From assembly GCF_007993815.1 (NCBI RefSeq), contig NZ_VJWE01000011.1, positions 1 through 64,000 on the forward strand: a stretch of 64,000 bases of DNA, written 5' to 3'. This document shows, one piece after another, positions 34,002 through 42,970 of the stretch. Source of the DNA: Acidovorax delafieldii (lineage in GTDB: Bacteria > Pseudomonadota > Gammaproteobacteria > Burkholderiales > Burkholderiaceae_C). The position numbers were made by a program, and so were the translations under genes. The notes beneath the pieces were generated by a model. That model did not search any database and had not been told where the DNA came from. It saw only the letters and a list, made by a program, of their open reading frames with translations. The number at the start of each line of letters is the position of its first letter. Position 1 is the first letter of the stretch.

Positions 34002-34673
34002 TCACCTCACCACCAGCTTCGTCTGGTCATAAACCGGCTGCTCCGGCAAATCCGCCAGGTGCCGCACATCAGCCCAGTCCAGCACTTCCACCGCTTCTCC
34101 ACTCACCCGCACGCGGTTGAGACCCGCGTTGGGAATGTCGCTCTGGCGCGGGCCATCCAGCCCCGTGCCGCGTGCAGTGCGCCAGATCATGTCGAGCACG
34201 CCGCCATGGGTGACCACCATCACGGTCTGGCCGCTGTGCTGCTGGGCGATGCGGTACACGGCATCCATCACCCGGGAGTGGAACTGGCGGGTGGTCTCGC
34301 CGCCGGGCATGCCGTAGTCGGCTTCAAAACGCAGCCACTGGTTCCATGCGTCGGCATGTTCCTGCTTGACGTCGTCCACGCGCTTGCCGTCCACCACGCC
34401 AAAGTTTTGCTCGCGCAGGGCGCTGTCGGTGAGGGTGTCGATGCGGGCCTCAGGGAACAGCACCTGCAGGCTGGGTGTGGCGGTCTGCTGGGTGCGGATG
34501 AGGTCGCTGCAGATGAGGTGGTGCACCACGGGGCGCTCTGCGGCCAGGCGTTCGGCCAGGCGGCGGGCCTGTTCGTGGCCAGTGGCGTTGAGGGGTACGT
34601 CCACATGGCCCTGAAAGCGCAGCTCGCGGTTCCAGTCGGTCTCGCCGTGGCGGATCAGGATGAGTTCGGTCAT
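34002..34673 (-). CDS. Histidine phosphatase (phosphoglycerate mutase-like)
   Basis: A 223-residue enzyme of the branch-1 histidine phosphatase superfamily: the phospho-acceptor motif LIRHGETDWN at the N-terminus, the catalytic Glu region (SALREQNFGVVDG) and the second His in VVTHGGVLDM. I start at the Met before TELILIRHGE; earlier Met codons give an N-terminus not seen in the family. Length and motifs fit a broad phosphatase (GpmB/CobC-like); the substrate is unknown. Confidence 0.9.
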   Translation of the reverse strand: MTELILIRHGETDWNRELRFQGHVDVPLNATGHEQARRLAERLAAERPVVHHLICSDLIRTQQTATPSLQVLFPEARIDTLTDSALREQNFGVVDGKRVDDVKQEHADAWNQWLRFEADYGMPGGETTRQFHSRVMDAVYRIAQQHSGQTVMVVTHGGVLDMIWRTARGTGLDGPRQSDIPNAGLNRVRVSGEAVEVLDWADVRHLADLPEQPVYDQTKLVVR

Positions 34674-34734
34674 GCGTGTCATTATCGAATGTACACACAC
34701 GATTGCAAGGTTTTTTGGCCGCTACCGCCCGTCC

Positions 34735-34770
34735 AGCATGCCTGAATAGCTATTATTTTTATAACAAAAC
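34735..34770. repeat. Dispersed short repeat, copy 3 (partial)
   Basis: GCATGCCTGAATAGCTATTA corresponds to the ATATGCCTGAGCAGCTATTA part of the copy at 38213-38268. The AGCGCTTG half is missing. Confidence 0.5.
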
Positions 34771-34781
34771 AACGACAGGCA

Positions 34782-35033
34782 CTACCGCATGGGCACGACC
34801 AGCACCTTGCGGCGCGGCTGGCAGCCGGGGCCTTCGTGGGGTGCGCTGTCGCGCTCCCAGCCCGGGCCGGGCGAGGTTTGTGCGCACACACGCTGGCCAT
34901 CGACCAGGCTGCGCCAGTAATACCAGGGCGCGGGGGCGGCCTGCACCAGCAGCGGGGCCAGCAGGACCAGCGCGAACAAAAGGCGGGGGGCGAAAGGCAT
35001 GGGCAAACAAAGCATCCAGCGTGTCCCGCCCAT
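34782..35033 (-). CDS. Small secreted hypothetical protein
   Basis: An 83-residue protein with a signal-peptide-like N-terminus (LLFALVLLAPLLVQAA). The predicted mature part is about 50 residues with two Cys (VCAQT and GPGCQ), which may form a disulfide. The start is uncertain: Met codons at 35033, 35015 and 35000 are all possible and none has a strong ribosome binding site. Family not recognised. Confidence 0.5.
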   Translation of the reverse strand: MGGTRWMLCLPMPFAPRLLFALVLLAPLLVQAAPAPWYYWRSLVDGQRVCAQTSPGPGWERDSAPHEGPGCQPRRKVLVVPMR

Positions 35034-35084
35034 GCTACGCAGCCTGCGCCGGGCCGATGCCCTGAAAAGCGGTGGAATGGTCGG

Positions 35085-35933
35085 TCACGGCTTTTCAGCC
35101 GTGATGATCCAGCCTTCCAGCGGATCGAGCCCCGGCGGCAGGCCGTAAAGCGCATCGCCTTCGGCATGGCACTGCTGCGCCCAGGCGGCTTGCAGCAGGC
35201 ACAGCACGGCGTCCAGGCTGTCGCCGCTGGCGTCATCCACCAGGGTGTCGCGCTGGGCATGGCTGAGCTTGAGGCGCAGGCCGAGGCGGATCTGGCCCAG
35301 CTCCAGCGCGTTGACCAGGTCTTTGCGGGCGATGAGGCGGTCGGGGGTCTGCTTGGCGCGGTCGTCGCTTTTGTAGCTGCGCCGCTGCAGCACCTCGCGC
35401 GCCAGCAGGCCGGGGTAGGCCTCCAGCGCCACGCGGCGCGGGTCGCCAGTGTGCAGGCCGGGCAGGTGCACACCCGCATCCAGCAGCCGCGGCAGGCCCG
35501 CGTGCAGCATGTAGGCCACGGGCGGGTTCACCCATTTCATCGAGGGGCTGGAGCCTGCGGGCCCGTCGGTGGCGCGGTGGGCAAACTTGCCGCCCACGGG
35601 GCGGGCATCGCAGAACTCCGCAAACTGCGCGCGGCTCTGCTCGCGGCTGAGGCTGCGGTAGTGCAGCATGCAGGCATGCCAGTCGGTGGGCCAACCCAGC
35701 GCCTGCACCAGCTCGCGTGGCAGGCCGAAGGGCAGGTCAAAACCACCCACCCAGTCGCCGGGCTGCGCCAGCCACTGGCCGAACGCGGCCAGGGTGTCGA
35801 ACGGCTGCAGCGCGGTGAGCGACACGCGCGCGCCCTGGCGCTGGCCCAGCGCAAGCACGATGGGTTTGCGCCGCGTGGGGCTGCTGGAGAAGTCGCAGCC
35901 CAGCAGCAGAGGTTGTGGTGCGGCGGCCGTCAT
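35085..35933 (-). CDS. DUF429 domain protein
   Basis: A 282-residue cytosolic protein matching the DUF429 layout: LLGCDFSSSPTRRKPI at the N-terminus (a D-F-S-S motif as in RNase H-like folds), GGFDLPFGLP and the C-terminal DSLDAVLCLLQAAWA helix. The family resembles predicted RNase H-fold nucleases, but no activity is established. I start at ATG 35933, which overlaps the upstream DMT transporter stop by 4 bases. Confidence 0.75.
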   Translation of the reverse strand: MTAAAPQPLLLGCDFSSSPTRRKPIVLALGQRQGARVSLTALQPFDTLAAFGQWLAQPGDWVGGFDLPFGLPRELVQALGWPTDWHACMLHYRSLSREQSRAQFAEFCDARPVGGKFAHRATDGPAGSSPSMKWVNPPVAYMLHAGLPRLLDAGVHLPGLHTGDPRRVALEAYPGLLAREVLQRRSYKSDDRAKQTPDRLIARKDLVNALELGQIRLGLRLKLSHAQRDTLVDDASGDSLDAVLCLLQAAWAQQCHAEGDALYGLPPGLDPLEGWIITAEKP

Positions 35934-36811
35934 CCCAAGGCCAGGGCCGTGACGCCTGCCGCAATGCACAGCGCGCCAAAAATGCGCGCCACGCGGTCAC
36001 CCTCGCCCAGCAGGTGCCCGCCAATCAGCGCAGCAAACAGCATGGACACCTCGCGCGCCGGGGCCACGTGCGACAGGGGCGCCTGCTGCATGGCATACAG
36101 CACCAGCACATAGGCCACCGGGCTCACCACCGCCACGGCCAGGGCAAAACGCCACTGCGCCAGCCACAGCGTGCGGGCGGTGGGCAGGTCGCGCAGCACC
36201 ACGGGCGCCAGCAGGCCCACACGCACAAAGTTGCCCATGTAGTCCACCAGAATGGGCGACATCAGCAGAAACTTGACCGCATAGCCGTCGACCACCGTGT
36301 AGCTGGCAATGAAGGCGCCCGTAAGCAAGCCATACAAAATGCCCTTGTGCACCCGCGCCCGCGCGGCAGGGTCGTGCGCGGCGCGCAGCAGGCCCGGGCC
36401 GCCCGCGATCAGAAACACGCCCCCCACCACGCCCACGATGCCCAAGGCACCCAGCGCGGAGATCTGCTCGCCCAGCAGAGTGATGGCCACCAGCGACGAC
36501 AACAGCGGCCCCGAGCCGCGCGCCAGCGGGTAAACCACGGTGAGGTCTGCCACGCGGTAGCCGCGCAGCAGGATGACGAAGTACGCCACATGCAGCAGCC
36601 CGCTGGCGGCCACGAAGCCCCACTCCACCGCGCCCCACTGCAGCACCGCGTCGCGCCCCAGGTACCAGCCCAGCGGCGCCCAGACAACCATCATGATCAC
36701 CGAGGTGAAGAACGCAAACCGCGAGTCCCCCCCGGCCTTCTTGGCCACGATGTTCCAGCACGCGTGGATGAGGCCGGCGAGGATGATGAGGGCGAAGGCG
36801 GTGAAGGTCAC
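35930..36811 (-). CDS. EamA/DMT-family transporter
   Basis: A 293-residue inner-membrane protein with about ten hydrophobic helices in two EamA repeats. The first repeat shows HACWNIVAKKAGGDS and the conserved RG...DLTVVYPLARGSGPLL stretch; the second follows after residue 150. These transporters export small metabolites or amino acids; the substrate is unknown. It is translationally coupled to the downstream DUF429 gene. Confidence 0.9.
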   Translation of the reverse strand: MTFTAFALIILAGLIHACWNIVAKKAGGDSRFAFFTSVIMMVVWAPLGWYLGRDAVLQWGAVEWGFVAASGLLHVAYFVILLRGYRVADLTVVYPLARGSGPLLSSLVAITLLGEQISALGALGIVGVVGGVFLIAGGPGLLRAAHDPAARARVHKGILYGLLTGAFIASYTVVDGYAVKFLLMSPILVDYMGNFVRVGLLAPVVLRDLPTARTLWLAQWRFALAVAVVSPVAYVLVLYAMQQAPLSHVAPAREVSMLFAALIGGHLLGEGDRVARIFGALCIAAGVTALALG

Positions 36812-36834
36812 GGGCGGGGAAAAGAACGGCCTGA

Positions 36835-36871
36835 ACAGAAAAGCCGCAGCGCCTTCTGGGCGGCTGCGGCT
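36835..36871 (-). terminator. Hairpin terminator downstream of BLUF gene
   Basis: AGCCGCAGC (minus strand AGCCGCAGC/GCTGCGGCT, 9-bp perfect stem, 36842-36871) followed on the minus strand by TTTTCTG. It lies in the 208-bp gap between the BLUF and DMT genes. Confidence 0.6.
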
Positions 36872-37019
36872 GCGAAACGTGATTGCTGGCTGCGAAGAAA
36901 AGTGGGGCGATTTGCGTAGCGAGCCAGCCTAGTCTGGGTCGATGCGCGCAGCCGTACTCTCGTACGGCGAGCACAGCAGGCCCGGAATCGGCTGGCGCAG
37001 TAGCAAAGCGCCCCGCTTT

Positions 37020-37442
37020 TCAGGCTCGGCCGATGATGGAGGCCGTGGCCATCAGCTCTTCAAGCAGCGCAAAAGACACCTTGCCCGACACCGCATACGG
37101 ATCCAGCTCGGGCTTTTCGGAATATTTGAGCAGGATGGAGTGGTTGATCTTGGACAGGTTGACCTGCCCCATGGTCCAGCCGCCAAAGCGGCGCTCGGCG
37201 ATTTCTTCGTAGTGCAGCAGCTCCACGTTCTTGTGGCGCGTGTCCTTCTGGATGTGGCCGTACAGCTCGCTCACGGCGGAGCGCCCACCCTCGATGGCTT
37301 GCAAAAACACGCCGCCGCCGTAGCACAGCACGCCGGTGATGCCGCTGCCGGGGTTGTGCTGGCGCGACTGCGTCAGGATGGCTTCAATGGCGGCGGGCGA
37401 GGTATCGACCGCGCGACTGGCGTAAAGCAGGCGTACCAGCAT
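37020..37442 (-). CDS. BLUF-domain blue-light sensor
   Basis: A 140-residue stand-alone BLUF protein that should bind FAD and sense blue light. The photocycle residues are in place: Y7 (RLLYASRA), N30, Q48 (FLQAIEG), W89 and M91 (GGWTMG), with spacings matching characterised BLUF proteins. There is no fused effector domain, only a short C-terminal helical cap, so it must signal by protein contact. It lies 2 bp downstream of folE on the same strand and is surely cotranscribed. Confidence 0.93.
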   Translation of the reverse strand: MLVRLLYASRAVDTSPAAIEAILTQSRQHNPGSGITGVLCYGGGVFLQAIEGGRSAVSELYGHIQKDTRHKNVELLHYEEIAERRFGGWTMGQVNLSKINHSILLKYSEKPELDPYAVSGKVSFALLEELMATASIIGRA

Positions 37443-37444
37443 GG

Positions 37445-38170
37445 TCAGTTCTTTCCAGGGATGAGAGACAAAAATTCACGGCGCAAGGCGCTGTCCTTGA
37501 GGAACACGCCACGCATGACCGAGTTGATCATGCGGCTGTCGTTGTCGCGCACGCCGCGCCAGGACATGCAGAAGTGGCTGGCTTCCATGACGATGGCCAG
37601 GCCGTCGGGCTGGGTCTTTTCCATGATCAGGTCGGCCAGCTGCACCACGGCTTCTTCCTGGATCTGGGGGCGGCCCATGATCCAGTCCACCAGGCGCGCG
37701 TATTTGCTCAGGCCGATCACGTTGGTGTGCTCGTTGGGCATCACGCCGATCCAGATCTTGCCGATCACGGGGCAGAAGTGGTGGCTGCAGGCACTGCGCA
37801 CGGTGAGCGGGCCCACGATCATCAGCTCGTTCAAGTGCTCGGCGTTGGGGAACTCGGTGATGGGCGGCTGTGCCACATAGCGGCCGCGGAACACCTCGTT
37901 GAGGTACATCTTGGCCACGCGGCGCGCGGTGTTGTTGGTGTTGTGGTCGCCCTGGGTGTTGATCACCAGGCTGTCGAGTACGCCCTGCATCTTGACCTCG
38001 ACCTCGTCGAGCAGCTTTTCCAGCTCGCCGGGCTCGATGAATTCGGCAATGTTGTCGTTGGCGTGAAAGCGCTTGCGCGCGGCGGCAAGGCGTTCTCGGA
38101 TCTTGACGGAAACGGGCGTGCCTTCGTCCGGTGAGGTGGGCGTCATATCGGCGGCAGGTTGGCTGGACAT
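37445..38170 (-). CDS. folE: GTP cyclohydrolase I
   Basis: A 241-residue enzyme making 7,8-dihydroneopterin triphosphate from GTP, the first step of folate/pterin synthesis. Zinc and active-site residues are visible (SACSHHFCPVIGK, the NVIGLSKYARLVDW segment and RPQIQEE). The N-terminal 45 residues are a variable extension; start ATG 38170 is preferred, with ATG 38179 in frame just upstream. The next step, nudB, lies about 4.5 kb away on the same strand. The immediate partner is the BLUF gene. Confidence 0.95.
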   Translation of the reverse strand: MSSQPAADMTPTSPDEGTPVSVKIRERLAAARKRFHANDNIAEFIEPGELEKLLDEVEVKMQGVLDSLVINTQGDHNTNNTARRVAKMYLNEVFRGRYVAQPPITEFPNAEHLNELMIVGPLTVRSACSHHFCPVIGKIWIGVMPNEHTNVIGLSKYARLVDWIMGRPQIQEEAVVQLADLIMEKTQPDGLAIVMEASHFCMSWRGVRDNDSRMINSVMRGVFLKDSALRREFLSLIPGKN

Positions 38171-38212
38171 GGCTGGCATCGTACCAGCGAACCCAGTTTG
38201 ATCAATTACAAG

Positions 38213-38268
38213 GGTTTTAGGCAGCAAGCGCTAGTGGAATATGCCTGAGCAGCTATTAATAATATAGC
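38213..38268. repeat. Dispersed short repeat, copy 4
   Basis: GGCAGCAAGCGCTAGTGG ... GCCTGAGCAGCTATTA; an intergenic copy between clsB and folE, in the opposite orientation to the copy at 29377. Confidence 0.65.
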
Positions 38269-38287
38269 AAACTCGATAAAAGCGCTC

Positions 38288-39532
38288 TCAATACCGCTTG
38301 CCCGTCACCCACAGCGCCAGGCGCATGAGACCAAACGCCACGCGGTCCAGCACCCGCTGGCGCAGCGGGCGGCCGGCATAGCGCGCAGGGTCCATGCGGC
38401 GGCCCGCGTGCTGCATGGCGTGCACCAGGCGCTGGCGCAGGTCGATGGCGAAGGCAGCGTCTTCCACCACCACGTTGGCCTCGCGCGCCAGCAGCAGGGA
38501 GAGCGGGTCGAGGTTGGACGAGCCCACCGTGGCCCAGGGCCGGTCGCCCTGTGCATCGATAACGGCCACCTTGGCATGCAGAAAGCTGGGGGCGTACTCG
38601 TAGATCTCGACGCCGGCCTCCAGCAGCGCGCCGTACACGGGACGGGCCGCGTGGTACTGCATGAAGTATTCGTACCGCCCCTGCAACAGCAGGCGCACCC
38701 GCACACCCCGGCGTGCGGCCATCACCAGCGCGCGGCGCAGCTTGCCGCCGGGCATGAAGTAGGCATTGGCAATGATGACCTCGTGCCGCGCTGCGCCGAT
38801 GGCGCGGCGGTAGGCCTTCTCGATGCGGCTGCGGTTGCGCACGTTGTCGCGCAGCACCAGGGTGGCGCGCACAGGCGGGCCTGCGCCGGGGTCGCCGCCC
38901 TGCTCTGCGTGCCGTGCCGCGCTGGCCGCGCGCAGGGCCTGCAGGGCCTCCGGCAAGCGGCGCTGGCGCGCGTCGCGCACGGCCTGCATGCGCCACCAGA
39001 GCTGGTCCATGGTGTCGCTGGCCGATGCCACCAGGCTGCCCGTGGCCCGCACGGCAAAGTCAAAACGGGGTGCCTCCAGCGTGCCGTGGTTGGGGTCGTG
39101 AAAGTCGTCCAGCACATTGATGCCGCCGCAAAACAGCACCCGCCCATCCACCACACACAGCTTGCGGTGCAGGCGCCGCCAGCGGTGCGGCAGCAGCAGC
39201 CCCAGCGGCCCCAGCGGCGAATACACGCTGCACAGCACCCCGGCGGCCTGCAACTGATCGGCCCAGGCCTTGGGCAACGCGCCCGTGCCCACGCCATCGA
39301 CCACCAGATGGGTGCGCACGCCGCGCGCTGCAGCGCGCATCAGCGCCTGGGCCACGGTGGCTCCGGCGCCGGTGAAGTCAAAGATATAGGTCTCGAACTG
39401 GATGTCCGCCATCGCAGCATCCATGGCCTCGGTGAGCGCCGGAAAGAACTCCTCGGCGCCTTGCAGCAGCCGGACCTGGTGGTCGTCGGCGGGCCCGGTG
39501 CCCGGGGCCTGCACAAAGGGCTTGCGCCTCAT
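38288..39532 (-). CDS. clsB: Cardiolipin synthase ClsB-like (phospholipase D family)
   Basis: A 414-residue PLD-superfamily enzyme with two HKD motifs: HRKLCVVDGRVLFCGG and HAKVAVIDAQGDRPWATVGSSN. It lacks N-terminal transmembrane helices, which fits ClsB (YbhO type) rather than ClsA. It would condense phospholipids to cardiolipin at the inner membrane. The EEP-family gene lies 37 bp upstream, a linkage like ybhO/ybhP in E. coli. Confidence 0.88.
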   Translation of the reverse strand: MRRKPFVQAPGTGPADDHQVRLLQGAEEFFPALTEAMDAAMADIQFETYIFDFTGAGATVAQALMRAAARGVRTHLVVDGVGTGALPKAWADQLQAAGVLCSVYSPLGPLGLLLPHRWRRLHRKLCVVDGRVLFCGGINVLDDFHDPNHGTLEAPRFDFAVRATGSLVASASDTMDQLWWRMQAVRDARQRRLPEALQALRAASAARHAEQGGDPGAGPPVRATLVLRDNVRNRSRIEKAYRRAIGAARHEVIIANAYFMPGGKLRRALVMAARRGVRVRLLLQGRYEYFMQYHAARPVYGALLEAGVEIYEYAPSFLHAKVAVIDAQGDRPWATVGSSNLDPLSLLLAREANVVVEDAAFAIDLRQRLVHAMQHAGRRMDPARYAGRPLRQRVLDRVAFGLMRLALWVTGKRY

Positions 39533-39569
39533 CCCGTCACCCCGCCACCGCGCACACCCCGGCAGCGCC

Positions 39570-40307
39570 TCACAGCCGGAACTCCGCGATCAGGGGCAGA
39601 TGGTCCGACATGCGCCACCAGATGCGCCCACGCGGCACCTGCAGCGACAGCGGCGTGAGCCCGCGCGCATACACATGGTCCAGCTGCGCCAGGGGCAGGC
39701 GTGCGGGGTAGGTGAAGGTGCGGGGCGCATCCCATTCATACAGGCCAAAGCCTACCAGCATGCGCTTGAGCAACTGCCCCCAGTCGTTGAAGTCACCAGC
39801 CACCACCAGCGGCGTACCGGGGGGCACCTCGCGCTCGATGAAGCCCTGCAGGCGCTCGACCTGGCGGATGCGGCTGCCAGGGATCAGGCCCAGGTGCACC
39901 ACGATCACGTGCACGTTGCGGCCCTGCACATCCACCTCCACATGCAGCAGCCCGCGCTGCTCGAACCGGTGGTCCGAGATGTCTTCATGCTGGTGCCCGA
40001 TCACCGGCCAGCGGGTCAGCAACGCGTTGCCATGTTCGCCGTGTTTGGTGACCGCATTGGTGCGGTACACCGCCTCGTAGCCTTCGGGCGCCAGGAACTC
40101 GGCCTGCGGCAGATCAGGCCAGCGCTGGAAGTAGGCCGCCTCGCGCCGGTGCAGCTTGCGCACCTCCTGCAGGCAAACGATGTCGGCGTCGAGCTGCTCC
40201 ACCGCCAGGCCCAGGTTGTGAATCTCCAGCCGCCGCGCGGGCCCGATGCCTTGCACACCCTTGTGGATGTTGTAGGTGGCTACGCGCAGGATGTCGTCGT
40301 GTTGCAT
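39570..40307 (-). CDS. Endonuclease/exonuclease/phosphatase family protein (YbhP-like)
   Basis: A 245-residue metal-dependent EEP-fold enzyme. It has RVATYNIHKG, the catalytic Glu in CLQEVR, GDFNDWG and the terminal SDHLPLIAEF. No signal peptide. It is probably cotranscribed with clsB, as E. coli ybhP is with ybhO/clsB; a lipid-headgroup or nucleic-acid substrate is equally possible. Confidence 0.88.
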   Translation of the reverse strand: MQHDDILRVATYNIHKGVQGIGPARRLEIHNLGLAVEQLDADIVCLQEVRKLHRREAAYFQRWPDLPQAEFLAPEGYEAVYRTNAVTKHGEHGNALLTRWPVIGHQHEDISDHRFEQRGLLHVEVDVQGRNVHVIVVHLGLIPGSRIRQVERLQGFIEREVPPGTPLVVAGDFNDWGQLLKRMLVGFGLYEWDAPRTFTYPARLPLAQLDHVYARGLTPLSLQVPRGRIWWRMSDHLPLIAEFRL

Positions 40308-40663
40308 GGTCCTAGGAGGGGTAATTGAACGCGCTCGCCAGCGCCGCGATGGGTGCGCCAGGCAAGGCGCGAGGACGCGGCGGGCTCATGCCCGCAAGAA
40401 GGAGCAACGCCGCATGGCGCGCCCAGCGCGGTGCTGGCAAATGCGTAGCGTGCCCACTCGACAAGCGAACGTCAACGAAGCAGCGAGAGTCAGTATCCAT
40501 GAGGCGCCCTTGAAAACGGCAAGCGGTCAATTGCCGCTCCTAGGACTGGAGATTGTGTCGCAAGCCGTGGTGGCAAGGGGTTTGCCCGACGCAGGCAGGG
40601 GGCGGCAGCGCTTTACACTGGAGACTCCAACATTTTGAGCACGCAGGGACGGCCCCGACCCCC
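40308..40663. other. 356-bp intergenic region, no gene
   Basis: It separates the divergent EEP nuclease gene and the receiver-TPR gene. I see a hairpin GCGGGC-TCAT-GCCCGC (40379-40394) and repetitive GCGC-rich sequence. No coding frame with a ribosome binding site or family resemblance is present. It should contain both promoters, but no clear -35/-10 pair stands out. Confidence 0.4.
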
Positions 40664-42430
40664 ATGGCTACCGAGAGCGGCCCCAATCCCGCCCCACAGA
40701 CCCAGGCGCTAATCGTGGACAGCAATGCCACATCGCGCAGCATTCTGGTGGGGCAGCTGCGCGAGTACGGCGTGACCCGCATCGTGCAATGCTCCCGTGT
40801 GCAGGACGCGCGCGCCCGGCTGGAGCACACGGTGTTCGACTACGTGTTGTGCGACCAGTTTTTTGGCGAATCCAACTACTCGGGCCAGACCCTGCTGGAC
40901 GACCTGCGGCGCGCGCAGTTGCTGCCGTTTTCCACAGTGTTCTTCATGGTCACGGCCGAGGCGTCGTACGCCGCAGTGGCCGAGGCCGCCGAGTCGGCCC
41001 TGGACGGCTACCTGCTCAAGCCCTTCACGCCCAGCGCGCTGTTCGAGCGCCTGAGCCTGGCGCGCCTGCGCAAGATCCACCTCAAGCCCATTTTCGATGC
41101 CATCGAAGCCGAGGACTTCGAGCAGGCTGCAGCGCTGTGCGTGGAGCGTTTCGAGGCCCGCAAGCCCTATTGGCTGTACGCCGCCCGCATCGGGTCGGAG
41201 CTGCTGCTGCGCTTGGGCCGCCACGACGAGGCGCGCACCCTGTTCGAGGCCGTCATCGCGGCACGGGCCCTGCCCTGGGCCAAGCTGGGCGTGGCCCGCG
41301 CACAGATCGAATCAGGCCAGGCCGCTCGCGCCATCACCACCTTGCAGGAGTTGATTGGCGAAGACGCGTCGTTCGCCGACGCCTACGACGTGCTGGGCCG
41401 CGCGCAGGTGGAGATGGGCAATTTTTCGCAGGCCATCGAGACCTACCGCACGGCCAGCACCCTCACGCCCGACTCGGTGGTGCGGCTGCAGAAGCTGGGG
41501 ATGATGTCGTACTACATGGGCGACCGCGCCACTGCCACCAAGGTGCTGGCACGCGCCACAGTGCTGGGCATTGACTCCAAACTGTTCGACTACCAGTCGC
41601 TGGTGCTGCTGACGTTTGCGTATTACGCCGAGAACGACCGCAAGGGCATCGAGCGCTGCATGGCCGACTTTGCGCGCATCCTGGAGCGCCACTACGGCAG
41701 CGCGCGCATCCGGCGTTTTGCCGAGGTGGCGCGGGCGCTGCAGCTCATCCAGCAGCGGCAGTTTTCGCAAGCGGTTGAATCGGTGCGTGGCATGGCCCGC
41801 GAGATCACGTCCAGCACCTTCGACTTTGAGGCTGCTTGCAACCTGGGCAGCCTGCTGGCCGTATTGGCCGTCACGTCTATCGAGCTGCCCGAGGGCGACA
41901 GCTGGGTGCTGGCACTGGGCATGCGCTATGCCAACACACGCGGCTTGACCGAGCTGATGGCCAACGCCTGCAACCTGCATGAGCCTTACAGCCAACTGGT
42001 GCGAGACTGCCTGCAACGCGTCAACAAGACGGCCGAAGTCGCCATGGCGCAAAGCCTGGGCGGCGACCCTGGCGGTGCCGTGCAAAACCTGCTGGCCGAA
42101 GCCGAACGCACCCTCAACTCCAAACTGCTCGATATGGCACAGCAAGTGCTGCTACGCCATGGCGCGCGCATGGCCGCCCCCCAACCGCTGCAAGAGAGCA
42201 TCGACGCACTGCGCGCACGCATGGGTAGCACCCCGGCGAGGGCCATCCTGGGGCAAGACAGTGAACGCCACCCCGGCGGTGTGGCGCTGAGGGTGCGGGG
42301 CAGCAGCGACAACACACCCACGCGCACTCCGCAGCCATCGCCCGACAGCTCGGCCCTCGGCCCGTCGCCCGCAGACGATGCGGACGATCCTGCTGCTGCC
42401 CTGCGCTTGCGGCCTCCAGACGCCTCTTGA
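40664..42430 (+). CDS. Response regulator receiver protein with TPR domain
   Basis: A 588-residue cytosolic protein. The receiver domain (about residues 15-135) has the acidic VDSN, the phospho-acceptor Asp in DYVLCDQ, the switch Thr in MVTAEA and Lys in LLKPF. The remaining 400 residues are helical TPR-like repeats (YDVLGRAQVEMGNFSQA is the clearest), followed by a disordered Pro/Ser-rich tail. There is no DNA-binding output domain, so phosphorylation would act by protein interaction. No histidine kinase is adjacent. Confidence 0.88.
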   Translation: MATESGPNPAPQTQALIVDSNATSRSILVGQLREYGVTRIVQCSRVQDARARLEHTVFDYVLCDQFFGESNYSGQTLLDDLRRAQLLPFSTVFFMVTAEASYAAVAEAAESALDGYLLKPFTPSALFERLSLARLRKIHLKPIFDAIEAEDFEQAAALCVERFEARKPYWLYAARIGSELLLRLGRHDEARTLFEAVIAARALPWAKLGVARAQIESGQAARAITTLQELIGEDASFADAYDVLGRAQVEMGNFSQAIETYRTASTLTPDSVVRLQKLGMMSYYMGDRATATKVLARATVLGIDSKLFDYQSLVLLTFAYYAENDRKGIERCMADFARILERHYGSARIRRFAEVARALQLIQQRQFSQAVESVRGMAREITSSTFDFEAACNLGSLLAVLAVTSIELPEGDSWVLALGMRYANTRGLTELMANACNLHEPYSQLVRDCLQRVNKTAEVAMAQSLGGDPGGAVQNLLAEAERTLNSKLLDMAQQVLLRHGARMAAPQPLQESIDALRARMGSTPARAILGQDSERHPGGVALRVRGSSDNTPTRTPQPSPDSSALGPSPADDADDPAAALRLRPPDAS

Positions 42431-42482
42431 GGCGACGCCGCCCGGCCTTGCCCCTGTTGCCTCCGGGCCATTCGGAGTCCAC

Positions 42483-42959
42483 TCACCCGAGATGCAAAAA
42501 CCGGGGGAGTAACAGGCACGCCTCAGCATTGGACGCTGAAAAACACCGGTCAGCGGCCTGCTGCCAGGGCAGCCACTCATAGGCATCGTGCTCACGCGGG
42601 CTCAGCACCACGGGCGTGCCTGCGGGCACACGCAGGCCAAACACGCGCTCACGGTTGCGCACCACGCCAGGGGCATAACGGTGCAGCCATTGGGGCCAGA
42701 TGTCGTACACGTTCTCCAGCGCCCAGTCGGTCAGCAGACAGCCCGGTGCCAGGGTGTCTATCCCGGTTTCTTCGGCCACTTCACGGCGTGCGGTCTCGGC
42801 AAAAGGCTCGTCCAGCGCATCCTTGCTACCGGTGACCGACTGCCAATGCCCCTCGCCCCCGGTGCGGCGGATCAGCAGCACCTCCAGCGCGGGGGTGTGG
42901 ATCACCACCAGCACCGACTCTGGAAGCTTGTAAGGCCGCGGTGGCCCGGCGGCTGCCAT
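42483..42959 (-). CDS. nudB: Dihydroneopterin triphosphate diphosphatase (NUDIX)
   Basis: A 158-residue NUDIX hydrolase removing pyrophosphate from dihydroneopterin triphosphate in folate synthesis. The NUDIX box is visible (GSKDALDEPFAETARREVAEETG, residues about 48-70). The start is ATG 42959. It follows the CsgG-like gene by 11 bp and aspS further upstream; aspS-nudB linkage is standard in betaproteobacteria and supports the NudB assignment. Confidence 0.9.
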   Translation of the reverse strand: MAAAGPPRPYKLPESVLVVIHTPALEVLLIRRTGGEGHWQSVTGSKDALDEPFAETARREVAEETGIDTLAPGCLLTDWALENVYDIWPQWLHRYAPGVVRNRERVFGLRVPAGTPVVLSPREHDAYEWLPWQQAADRCFSASNAEACLLLPRFLHLG

Positions 42960-42970
42960 GGCCTGTGCCT

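Noticed and set aside
40308-40663. A coding gene in the large intergenic gap
   Set aside because: The available frames lack ribosome binding sites, cross GC palindromes and resemble no protein family.
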